DNA of 64,000 nt from Macrolepiota albuminosa (Eukaryota > Basidiomycota > Agaricomycetes > Agaricales > Agaricaceae). The DNA lies in assembly GCA_027475525.1 (NCBI GenBank), contig JAMWFC010000079.1, positions 186,001 through 250,000 of the forward strand. Reading direction: 5' to 3'. A program made the translations under genes and the position numbers. The notes under the pieces are model-generated. The model did not search any database, was not told where the DNA came from, and saw only the letters and a list, made by a program, of their open reading frames with translations. Positions 10,737 through 20,995 of the stretch are shown here, piece after piece (position 1 is the stretch's first letter; every line of letters begins with the position of its first letter).

Positions 10737-12753
10737 TTATCTTTCCCTCCTGAAATTCTCTAGATCACGTAGAATTTCCTGGATAGCTTGAAATGATGGA
10801 GGTTTCCACCTGGAGGACACCAGAGGCCGAAAATCTGAGGACAAAATAGTATCGACGTTGCGACCATCTTTGTTCAACATTTTCAAGTCCTCGTGGGAAC
10901 AGATAACATCAATACTTGGCCGCTGCTTCGGGCTGGGATCCCAGCATGACTCCATAAGCCTCCAGAAGGACCTAGTAAGTCGCATTGGCCACCAAGCCGG
11001 GCTCAAATCTGTGGGACGAGATGGACGGACTCCGGCTTTGACGTTAAGCATAATTGTTGGCTCTAGCTTTCCAAGTTCAAAGAAAGGAAGTTTCTCGGTG
11101 AATATCTGTGTAAGAAGCACCATCAACGTTTTTATCACGGGATGGAGAAAAACATACTTCGTATGCTGCACAGGAGAGCGCATATACATCAGATGCCTTG
11201 GTATTATGGATTACTTCGTCATTCACATTGTCGAACAGCTCGGGAGCTTGCCAGCGGACGGAACCACCCTTTGATGCGACACTAGAGTGTGACGCCCAAT
11301 GCAGAATATTTGAATCAGACACAGCAGAAAGACCAAAATCAGCTATGATCGCCCTCTTGTACTTGTTGACGAGAATATTAGCCTAAACGTTCAGTAGTTA
11401 ATCACAGAACTATGGGCGGGGAACGGTGAGGAACAGACTCTTTGAGATCCCCATGGATTACATCACGTGAATGTAAGAATTTGACACCCGATGCCACATC
11501 GGAAACCTGATAGCGTAATATGACCGATCAGTTGTTGGGCTTCCTGAAACGCGGTTTGAAAAGCAATCACCAGAAGCCTCCGATTAGCCTCCGGATTATC
11601 ACTCAAGAAACAATTTACATCTTGATCCAACCATGGCGATACAAGACAAGGCCGGTTGTTCATATAATATATCCCATAGAATGGAAGGATGTTAGGGTGT
11701 TGTAATTGACCCCAAAGGATAGCTTCCGAAGAAATTCGCTATGGTGGACACATCAGTAATTATGACTTCACTGGCAAGAAGGTACATACTTTGAAGATTA
11801 ATTCCAAGTGCGAAGTTTGATACAACCTCATGACCTTCAGACAAACCATCTGACCATCACGACACCCCTTATAAATATCCGCAAATCCACCAGATGTTAT
11901 AGGATGATTTCCAATCAGCTCGATTTCCTTCAGGTCATAACATGTTGGATATAAGCCGGAGCATTGGGAGAGGCGTTGCATTGAAACAGAAAAGTTTCGC
12001 CAGAGCTCGGGAAGTAAGCCAGGCATATCTAAAATCTATTATCGCCGTCAAAATTGGCATGAAGGCACAAGTTGAGCTGGAAAAAATATACAAACAGACT
12101 GAAAAAAATCTAGAAGTCGCTTCGCTTTCCGGGTACGAACGCCAAGCAAGCGTCTGTATTGCGACACATCCTCGAGAATATCGTTTAATCTTGCGATAGC
12201 CACCTTGGATAAAAACAAAAAGATGTAAATTAGCAGAAGGGTGAAAGTGTCTTGTTTTTACAATTATAGCGTGAGCTGTTTGGCAGTCCTCTCGTAAAGG
12301 CGGATACCGTTGATATAGCTCAATGTAAACCTCTTGAACAAAGTTTTGGAAGTCGGAAGCTGAAAAAGAAGACAGCTTTTGCCGAGCTTGATTTCGTACA
12401 GGAGAAAAGCCAGCTCGAGGCGGAAGAAATGGTGCTATTGAAAGATTGCGTTGGTAGGGCCCCAGATAGAAGATAAATTGACGTACTCGTATATTCGTCC
12501 CGCCATGCCTTCTGACGGCGCAACACTTCATTGTAAACATCGGTTGAGAGTTCAAATAGCTGAACACTAGAAAGTGCAACTATTTTGCGTTGTGTGCTTG
12601 ACCGGTTCAGGTGCACTGGGTATACGCCATGTAAGCAGTACAAAAAGTGCCAATGAACCGTTGACATACCTCCAGGCCTATCTTTGAGTGGCAGATAACC
12701 ACAGAAAACATCATAATGCGCCTTCAAATCCAGTAACGCTGTACATCCTCGAT
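10737..12753 (-). CDS. Spa2-homology (SHD) repeats joined to a TKL-type protein kinase
   Basis: Minus strand, multi-exon. N-terminal part (12750-12310): AHYDVFCGYLPLKDRPG, then two SHD-like repeats, KIVALSSVQLFELSTDVYNE and RNQARQKLSSFSASDFQNF. These match the Spa2/GIT homology repeat, known to scaffold polarity factors. A helical linker follows (VAIARLNDILEDVSQYRRLL, about 12190-12130; CSGLYPTCYDLKEIELIG). The kinase domain then has GGFADIYKG (11868-11894), VCLKVMR with the ATP-binding Lys, LQHPNILPFYG, VSPWLDQDV, DVIHGDLK (about 11450-11470; HGD, not HRD, as in many fungal TKL kinases), ADFGLSAV (about 11326-11345), WQAPELF and CWDPSPKQRPS. Active-site Lys, Asp and DFG are present, so it is probably active. 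The stop is at 10737. No ATG opens the SHD frame; the start is either an upstream exon or the CBS gene through a one-base shift. Confidence 0.75.
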
Positions 12754-14330
12754 CGCCATCTGTGGACTAACGCTAGGCGTATATTCCGGTGGCGCTTCGT
12801 GAGTGCAGTGGACATTGCTTTTGGCGGTATCGGAAGCATGACTGATAGTCACTCCGGTGTCAGCCACAGCCACCGTAGGAACCGTGCAAACGTTGTCTGT
12901 TCGTTTCAGATGTGGGAGACTTGAGTCATCCTTTGTCGACAGTGACCGGGTGTCTTGTGCGATACTCGTAGTTCTTTTGGCCTCGGCATTTTTGGAGTTA
13001 TGATAGAATGTTGTTTTTATAGGACGGCGGGGGTGTTGATCTCCTTGATAAACTATGGCGGTGGACATTGTAAACATGCTGACAATGGAGGGTACGCCTT
13101 CCATCGTTTCAATAAGAGCGTCTGAGAAAAATCCGCCTGTAAACAGATTAGGATTCAGCATTGAGCGCAAGAAGGACTAACTACGTACCAACCATCCTTT
13201 TAGCTATGTGTTGAAAATTTGCCGATGAGGGAACTCTCAGAAAATCTTTCTTCATAATTCTGCTAACACAAATCTTCGAGCCGTTCGTACCAAAGTCAAT
13301 AAAATGGAAAGCAATGTCCTTCAGTGCGCATAATCCCAATATTGGCGGCGAGGAACGACTTCCGTTATGATTAGGAATGTCACGGCCCACAATACACACA
13401 GCTGAAGCATTCCGATACTTCATAAGTTGGGCGGTTCGACGCACAGTGTATAGAGGGCCAACAAAAATAGGCTGTCCTTGGTCGGCGACAATTGCACCGA
13501 AATCGGGCATAGATGACTGTTCGACAAGTTTCGCAGCAGAGGCAAGCATCTGTGCGAGCGATTCATTTGTCCCAAACTTTGCTTTAGCAGAAACAACTGT
13601 GTTGTATAAAGTTTCTGAAGCGTTCCAGGATATGGCAACTGTTCTCCAGATACTCGCTGAAGACATCTTTGAGACAAAGCAGGCGTACAACAGTGCCATT
13701 CTTATCACAAATAGGCTGAAAGGAATTCAGTCTCGCAAAGAAATCCCGGACAAGAAGAATACAATACCAGATGCTTAATTTTGTGTGATACCATCAACGA
13801 CAGGGCGTGGTTAGGAGATATAGAATCGCGGACCACGACCGGATTACGAGTCATGATTTGTCCGGCAATCGTTGAATGGGGATCAAGACCATATGCGATA
13901 ATCTAAGTTGTCTGTGTCAGATGATTCCACGGACCACGAGAGAAAGGGAACGAACGCGATAGACTATGTCTGTTGATGTAATTATTCCAACTAAGTTATT
14001 ACTCTTGCCTAGAACAAGAATATAATCTTTCTTGACGTTGTATGACCGAAATGCTTCAGCCATAGTCGTGGTCTCGAAGACTGATATCGTGTGTTCCAAA
14101 GACGTCATTGCAAGTCTCTCTGTTGTCTTTTGGCACCCAACAGTCGACCAGTCACGATTTAGCAACTTTAGGGGTGCCTTTTTCGGTTTCCCTTTAACAT
14201 GATCCTTTCGAGCGTGCCGACAAAAAAGTCAGATTAGCACTCTATGGAACGGAAAGTGATCTACCGACTCAAGCTTGTGCAATATCTTCCTTCTGAATTC
14301 TGAAGGACGCGAGTTGCGAGGAGCAAACAT
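12724..14330 (-). CDS. CBS-domain protein (Mug70-like, four CBS motifs)
   Basis: Minus strand from ATG at 14330 (MFAPRNSRPSEFRRKILHK). The CBS motifs in order are TTMAEAFRSYNVKKDYILVL...NNLVGIITSTDIVYRV (14080-13930), a second including GLDPHSTIAGQIMTRNPVVV and PICDKNGTVVRLLCLKDVF (13890-13690), a third around GPLYTVRRTAQLMKYRNASA...ILGLCALKDIAFHFI (13470-13310) and a fourth from VSRIMKKDFLRVPSSANF, spliced at 13196/13145 into GGFFSDALIETMEGVPS. This layout matches fungal Mug70-type proteins, which usually end in a PB1 domain; none is seen. Instead the C-terminus is a low-complexity tail (EAPPEYTPSVSPQMAIEDVQ) that stops at 12724 while overlapping the SHD frame of the next gene. One further apparent frame change sits near 13630. 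CBS pairs usually bind adenosine nucleotides; the role here is not known. Confidence 0.7.
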
Positions 14331-15424
14331 CGTAGCTTGAGCTGAGTAGACGAATCAATCGAACATGGAAAAACGAAAATATATATGATGTTCAGGCAAA
14401 GGGTCCTTGATATATCAGATTGCCTTAAGGACTAGTGGTGTGAAAGGCCGCCCCTCGGATCTTTCTGCGAGTTGACAGAACCAGAACTGACCTGTCGCAA
14501 AATAATGCCTGTTTATAGTTTGTGTTCGAACTTGGCAAACTTTACTTTCCTAAGGTTTTCGGCGACCTGAGAAAGCCTTGTGCATAGTACCATACAGAGC
14601 GACGTTACTAGTCTCTCCGAAATACATTCTGCTAGATACATGGCTTGATGTACGTGGAGAAATTTGTAAGATAGGTGATGGGTCGCATGGAAACCTCGGC
14701 AAAATGGGAAATTTGCCTGAGCTTTGACGGTCCGGGCTCGATACCACAAGGATATATTGCACTGCATAGCAATAGCCAGCTTTGGCAGGATTGCAGTGAA
14801 GATTTTTGATTCTAACGCAGTGTCTGTCAAAGGCTGAATACGGGTGCATGGCATTAAAATTACGTAATTACAAAGTTAGTATTTCCCACGTTTGCAACCA
14901 AATAAACAAGTCGCGTTCTTCCTCGAACGGTCAGCTTTTATTGTCTTCGGTCAGCTCTCCCGCCTCTCGTGGCCACCCTCGCATTCTCCACAGTCAGCTC
15001 TGATTGCTCTAGCCCTTCAACAGTGTCAGTGATTAATCAATGATTCTGGACAAATATTTGATGATTAAATGGTGTTTTTATGTGATCAATAAGGGCATGC
15101 AGAGTGTCTAGCCATCACATGCAATATCTAGCACAGATGAGACTTACTCTTAGTACAGTCTCATCTCAATGACTACTCCTTAAGTGAGCAAACAATCTTG
15201 AGTGGAGTGTCATCAAAGATGACCAGGACTTAGGCATAGCAAGTTGTGTTTATTCCATAGCTACCCACCACTCCACTACCTGAAGTGTACTTATTTTTAT
15301 GTACATTAAATTTAATGCAAGTGTTGGAGCTGAAACAAGCTGAAATGGGCCTCTTGAGAATGCTCTGACTTATTCAGTAATGACCATCTGAGTTCAGTCA
15401 TTGGGATAATTACTACAAATACTT
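14331..15424. other. Intergenic, gene island grading into transposon block
   Basis: Up to about 14850 base composition is gene-like and may include promoter sequence for the CBS gene. From about 15000 it becomes AT-rich and CpG-poor. Open frames here have no recognisable motif. Confidence 0.4.
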
Positions 15425-15565
15425 ACATATATGCTGCTTAATAAGCAGCTTATTTTGTGTTTATACTATATAGTCAATAGACCGGACTGGTCTGATTCTG
15501 TGCAGTGTGAACCTTAAGCTCTCACAGAACTGTAACTTCATTACATTGAATGAAATCAAACTAGA
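15425..15565 (+). mobile_element. Solo LTR fragment of the palindrome-rich LTR family
   Basis: Contains GCTGCTTAATAAGCAGC, CAATAGACCGGACTGGTCTG and a TGTAACTTCATTACATT tail in the same order as the LTR at 2240-2545. The 5' hairpin is missing and no internal element follows. Confidence 0.6.
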
Positions 15566-15686
15566 CTTTGGTGAAATTTCAAAACATCTATTAAAAAAAG
15601 TCATGGGGCTTAATTCACACATACATACACTTGTAATCACTTGAGAGCATGACAGACATACCTGGAGAGACATCTATTAGAAACAG

Positions 15687-16822
15687 GTCATGTAATTTCT
15701 AACAAGTATTTCTTGAGCCAATGACCACACATTGCATGAGTTTTTTTACTAGACAAGTCAGAGCACATTCCAGGAGAGCCTGTACAATCTGTTCTGAGCC
15801 CTGACACATGTATATGAGAAGAAACTACTTTACAACAAAGGTGTGGAGTGGTAGGCAAGCTCTTACTAGGCAGACTCAAAGTCTACAAGGTGTCTCCAGG
15901 CAACAGCAGGTGAGCTCCAGAGTTTTGGGTAAGGTGCAAGGATGCTTCAGGGAGTATGCAGAGTGCCAGAGTTTGAAGAGACAAAGAGGCAGGATCCTGG
16001 GCTAAGTCTGAGATGTGACAAAGAGGAACAGAGCCAGGAAGGGTGGAGAGATAATGAGGAGGTGATTGGAGAAGAGACTGAGACTGGAAAACAGAAAAAA
16101 AGACTGAAGTGAGACTTAGTGAACTGGGAGACTTTTGAAGAGAAGAAAGTAGATTGAGCAAGTTGTACGAGACAGACAGACAGACAAGTATAGAGGCAGG
16201 AGTTATGGCAATATCAAGACTAATGTGATGAGCTACTGGCTACAAGTTAAATACCTGTGTTGGGCAAGCTCCAGATTGATTGGGTGAGGTCTAGAGCTGT
16301 GTTCCATGTGGCTAGTCCTGCATAGTATATTGCTTGGGTATGAGTCCTGTGCAGCGTATAGTCTGAATATGGGTGTGGCACCCTCTGGGCTGATTGGAGG
16401 TAGTGTCAGGTGCTGGCAATGATCAGATGGCTGACTAATGGGGCAGGGCATTGGATGCTAGCAATGATCAGAAGTTGAATAATAGGGCAGAGTGCTGGGA
16501 TGCTGAGTGGTCCTAGTATGTGGGAGGGCTGGTGCTAGTCAGATGTTTGGAGTATGCCTGGGGTTTCAGGATTGGATTGGGAACAAGTCTGAGGAAGTGC
16601 TGGTTGGGTGTCCAGAGTGTGTCTGGAGTCCTGGAGTTGGGTTGGGGGTGAGTCTGAGATGCTAGTTGTGACAACATAAAAACCCACATTTTAATTGCCA
16701 CCAATAACCACACATTGCATAAGTCTTTTTACTAGACAAGTCAGAATACATTTCAGAAGAGCCTGTACAGCCTGTTCTGAGCCCCAATATGTGTATACAA
16801 GAAGAAAACTACTTTACAACAC
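15687..16822 (+). mobile_element. Candidate miniature LTR element (TRIM-like) bounded by diverged direct repeats
   Basis: A block of about 115-140 bp at 15687-15836 (CCACACATTGCATGAG ... ACTAGACAAGTCAGA ... ACTACTTTACAACA) recurs diverged at 16680-16822 in the same orientation, about 970 bp apart. After the left copy comes GTGGTAGGCAAGCTC, loosely like a tRNA-Met primer site. Before the right copy is a G-rich tract (GGGTTGGGGGTGAG). The interior has no convincing ORF. Target-site duplication was not found. Confidence 0.4.
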
Positions 16823-17040
16823 CACCTTCCACTGATATCCTAAAATATGAAGTAAAGTAATTGAATAAAAAAGGTGTTTATTTTTATTTTTATTTTTTTT
16901 TCAGTATAATCTGTTCAAATTATTGAGTTTCAGCAGGATGCTATAGTGTATATGATAATTGGGTTTTTTCAAATATACTATTGAAACACTTTTGAGAACC
17001 ACTTTCCTGTAGCTTGAATAAGATGTGGAGCCACCACCTC
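16823..17040. other. AT-rich, no supported feature
   Basis: Low CpG, oligo-T runs, no coding signal. Confidence 0.4.
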
Positions 17041-17511
17041 TGTCTCTGCAAGAAAGGTAGGTCTCTCTGCTTTTATTGTAAGGGCGACCTCTGGAGGCTG
17101 TGGCTCAGTCACACAGCTAGCAGAAGAAGATCCAAAGAGAACAAGTCTAGGAATTTTCTATGCCAGGTTGGATACTTCTGAGGCCTCTAAAGCATGAGAA
17201 ACAACTGTACAGTACAACAAAACCTTAAAAACTCAAAAATTGCCTATACAAACAATTGCACAAATAAGAGGCAAACTCTGGCAAATTCTGGCTTATGTAA
17301 GTGGTCTGGAAGCGGTGCTAAGGAGCCTACACTTGTCTGAATAGTAGCTAAAGAATCAGGGCACTTCAAGAGCTGAGAATAGTACTAACAGATAGTGTTA
17401 AAAGAATAGAAATAGTAGAATGAAATAATGTCAGAAGAAATAAGAGAATGAATGAAAAGAGAGTAAAGAGATAAGGACTAAAAGAAGAAAGAAACAAGGA
17501 GTCCTCTGACA
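17041..17511. repeat. Repeat family A, intronless copy
   Basis: On the plus strand, 17041-17345 reads as a mostly open frame with GCGSVTQLAEEDPKRTSLGI and, later, LAYVSGLEAVLRSLHLSE. On the minus strand the segment begins TGTCAGAGGACTCC at 17511. Copies at 31904-32450 and 37310-37669 share both the frame and the end. Compared with those two, this copy lacks the intron-like insertion. Confidence 0.6.
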
Positions 17512-18298
17512 CTATTGACTGGCCTGCAATTGATGTTGGAAAGAGTGCTCTCAAGCAGGTGATAAAAATGGATTGGATTAGTTGCTTACCACTGCTTGTA
17601 AGCTATAACTTCTGTCTTAACAGGAATTTTAATGCACAGCTGTGTAGGTTGACAGAGCTCATCCAAGCAGAGCAGCTCATAAATCATCATAGTTGAACAA
17701 GATGATTCTAAGATAACAGTAATTTCCTGCTGATTGAAGAGGACCTCATGCTTATGCAATATATGAGAGTGTTTCTAACTAGCATTCACTGCTGATACTC
17801 AAAAGTGTTTCTAATAGAAAAAGTGTAAAAGAAAGCTGTTATGCTATTTCTGATGTATTAATTTTCCACAAAAAAAGTCATTTAACAAAGAAAAGTGCCT
17901 TTTTCTTTTGAAAATTGGCACATTGAAAATTGCATAACAGCTTTTTTTTTGAATTTTTCCAATAGAAACACAATTCAGTGCTAGCAGTGGTTGAGTTACA
18001 AATCTTCTGGATACATGGATAGTATATTTGAGTTGGTTACATATATGTATTTGTAAAGTACGTCTGCACAGATCTTGGCTCAATATGGTGTAATATGTAG
18101 ATAACAACGAGTCCTGTGCTAGTTCAATGTCCATGTTGTATAGTTGGACAAAGTTTCAATATAAGTTTAATGCCAAAGAGTATGAATAATAAGTGCTAGA
18201 ATTAATAAACATTCCTAGTGTGAGAAACTGTTCTCTAATAAGTTTTTCTTATAACTAAGCAGTTTATTGTGACTGACTAGCTCTGATAGGAGCAATAA
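17512..18298. other. AT-rich, CpG-poor filler
   Basis: No supported gene; decayed transposon DNA by composition. Confidence 0.4.
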
Positions 18299-20995
18299 TC
18301 ATTTTTGTGCTGTCTTCAATAGCAATTGATAAAGTTTAAATAAGTTGATAATAAGTAAAGAAAACATATAATGTGCTTTAGAAAATTTTTGCCTTGAAAT
18401 AAAGTCTACAACTTGATTCTCACCTAGTATAAAGCAGATCTTCAACTGAGGGTCTCTCTCAATTATATCATCCACGATATATTTTAATAAAAGATTATAT
18501 CTTGAAAATGCATGGAAAGAATTGAACATTGCTATAGTGTTAAAAATCATGATTTTCAGTGGGTGTGTGGCAGCATTAATAGCAAGGAAAAAAGCAGACA
18601 CTACTATCAATGACTCTAGAAAAAAAAATGAGGTCTATCAGTATTTCAAGAGGTGTAGGAAAAAAAAAAGCTCTCTGAGTGTATAGATACTAAAACTCCA
18701 GTTATGTGAAGCATGCATTGAATTGATTATAACATTACATCAACTTCATCCAATGCTATTAACATCAAAATTCTTGTGTCATTAGATTGTTCTATGTGTT
18801 AAGCTTTCTGCAGGAAGTCCAATTTTATAGCTTTGTTAGATTATATCTGAGCCAAGAAGAAATCTCCAATACTATTTAGCTTTGCATATATATTTGATAG
18901 GCATAGTGCCAAAAGCAGGAAGACATTGAGTCTTCAGTTTATCTATTCAGGTAGTTTCTGCTAGCCTTGTTTAGAAAAATATTTTGATTTACTCTTCAGA
19001 GACTTGGCAAAATGTTTTATTTTGATTATCAAGTCAGCTTTTGCTTCCTCAGATAATATCATTGTCATGTCATTGAGATCAACAGCTATATTGATTTTTA
19101 TTAGAGGTATGCCAAAAACCTGTTTTTTTTTGGCTTGTAAGGAAGGAACTCCAAGTTCATCCTATAGTTTTAGCACTTTGCACTTGTTGAAAAGAATATG
19201 GTAGTTATATAATGCATATTAAATAAAATTATCAATGTCATTGATGCCAAACAAATCATTGTTGAAAACTGATGGCTGATAGACCTCTTTGATATTTTTG
19301 GCTGTCCACATAATTAGACTATTTATGACATCTTAGCAGTAAAGTGAGGCCCTCTCTTCAAAACAGTTATACCAGTCAACATGCTTCTTGCTATCAATTG
19401 TTATGATCAATTTCTACAAAAGAAGCTTTTGAAACAAGTATTCTCTGATATTTAACAAAGTTTTGCCACAATAGTTGAGATTATTGAGAAGAAACTCTGA
19501 AATGCTCTTGTAGAGGACCATCAAGTTGAGGGAGTAAGTTCTTGCCATGAGATCAGTTATTAGTTGAAAATCAGTAGAATTTGGCTTTGAAAGAGCATAT
19601 ATAAGAAAACTTGTCATTGATAGATATAAATGCATGCTAAAAGAGGGAGAGAAACAATGCTTAGCTATTTTTATGTCTTTTTGCATCCTCAGGAAGTCTG
19701 ACTCAGCAAGATCTTCCAGAGGATCTGTAGACATGTCATAGATAGAGGGATATGTATCCAGATGTATATTAGCAAAGAGCCAGAAGCCTTCCTTTAAGCC
19801 TTTGACTACTGATTTTACAAAGGCTTGATTGGAGTGTGATATAAGTAAATTCTTGAAAATCTCTACATTAATTAGAGTCACTATTTCAAATAGTTTCAGG
19901 TATTCTTCAAGTGCTTTGAATAACTTTTAATTTTTGCATTTATTTTTTGGAAGATCAGACAGTGGTTTGGCAGATTCAGACCACATCACCATTATCATTG
20001 AATTGTTATAATTGCTTTGAAAATAATGAAAACAAATATATTTTAGTTTATTGTCATGCATTACTTCAATTCTTGTATGCTTCTGGACATTTATATCTAG
20101 GATGCAATTTCTTGCAGCTTTTGCATTAATGGGACCAGTAACAGCTGCCTGCATCAAAAAAGCATCTCTTTGAACTGTTTTATTGCTGGCATACTACATC
20201 TCTAGCATCTATTTCTGTTTCTATTCCTGACTATTCAGGTTCTGCTCCTGACACTCTTCTATCTCCATAGTTAATTTTATCAATATTGAGTATGGCATCT
20301 TAGAAGTCAACAAACTCTTGTTAATCTGTGAGCAGCATTCAGGTACCTCATCTAACTCTTACAGCATGGTTATAAGCAATGACTTTGGAGTAGATGCTCT
20401 CATGCTTGGTGATGAAAAAGTTGAGAATTTGGCTAACATAGGTCTAGAATTTGTAATCACAATTGAAAAAGGCAAAGCAAAGTGCTTTAGCATAGATGTT
20501 TGCTGCAACCAACTATTGTCTACTTGTTTAGACCTTTCAATTTGCAGTGCTAACTCCAAAGATAACCTTGTAATGTCTGAGATGGCCTCAATTTTCTTGA
20601 AGAGCTCTGAGATGCCTAACAGAGCTATATATTGAGTTAAAGTACACTGCTTTGCTTTTGAGGACTTTGTCCCGCTTAGAAGAGGAGAAGTCTGGCAGTG
20701 CAGTTTGGGAAGTAAGTATGCATCTTTTAACTTTGCTGAAGTTATGCAAGTATTGTTGGAGCAGCTCTCTGTTTTAGGTACACCAAGGGTCTCCATGCTG
20801 TCTGGCCAGTTTTTTTTTGCTTGAACTAGAGTAAACTTTCTTTGTTAAGTTTCTTTCACTTATATCTGAGCTCTTCATCCTTGTAAGGAGACTTAGAGGT
20901 GCTACTATCAGAACTGGAGTCATCTTAGTCTTCATCTTGCTTTTGGGCATTTTATTCAACAGATTCAAGGTATCTATCTGCAATTCTGTTAACAA
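18299..20995 (-). pseudogene. DIRS-like (tyrosine-recombinase type) retroelement fragment
   Basis: Minus strand. A gag-like start with basic motifs (about 20995-20360) is followed by a reverse transcriptase N-terminal block at 19881-19414: FVKSVVKGLKEGFW, then FLRMQKDIKIAKHCFSPSF and a YALSKPNSTDFQLITD core. Near 18600-18300 comes KICFILGENQVVDFISRQKF, like the end of an RNase H domain in these elements. Layout and wording resemble Agaricomycete DIRS/Ngaro-type RT-RNase H ORFs as I know them; the tyrosine recombinase itself is not seen. Many stops and very low CpG: old and dead. Confidence 0.5.
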
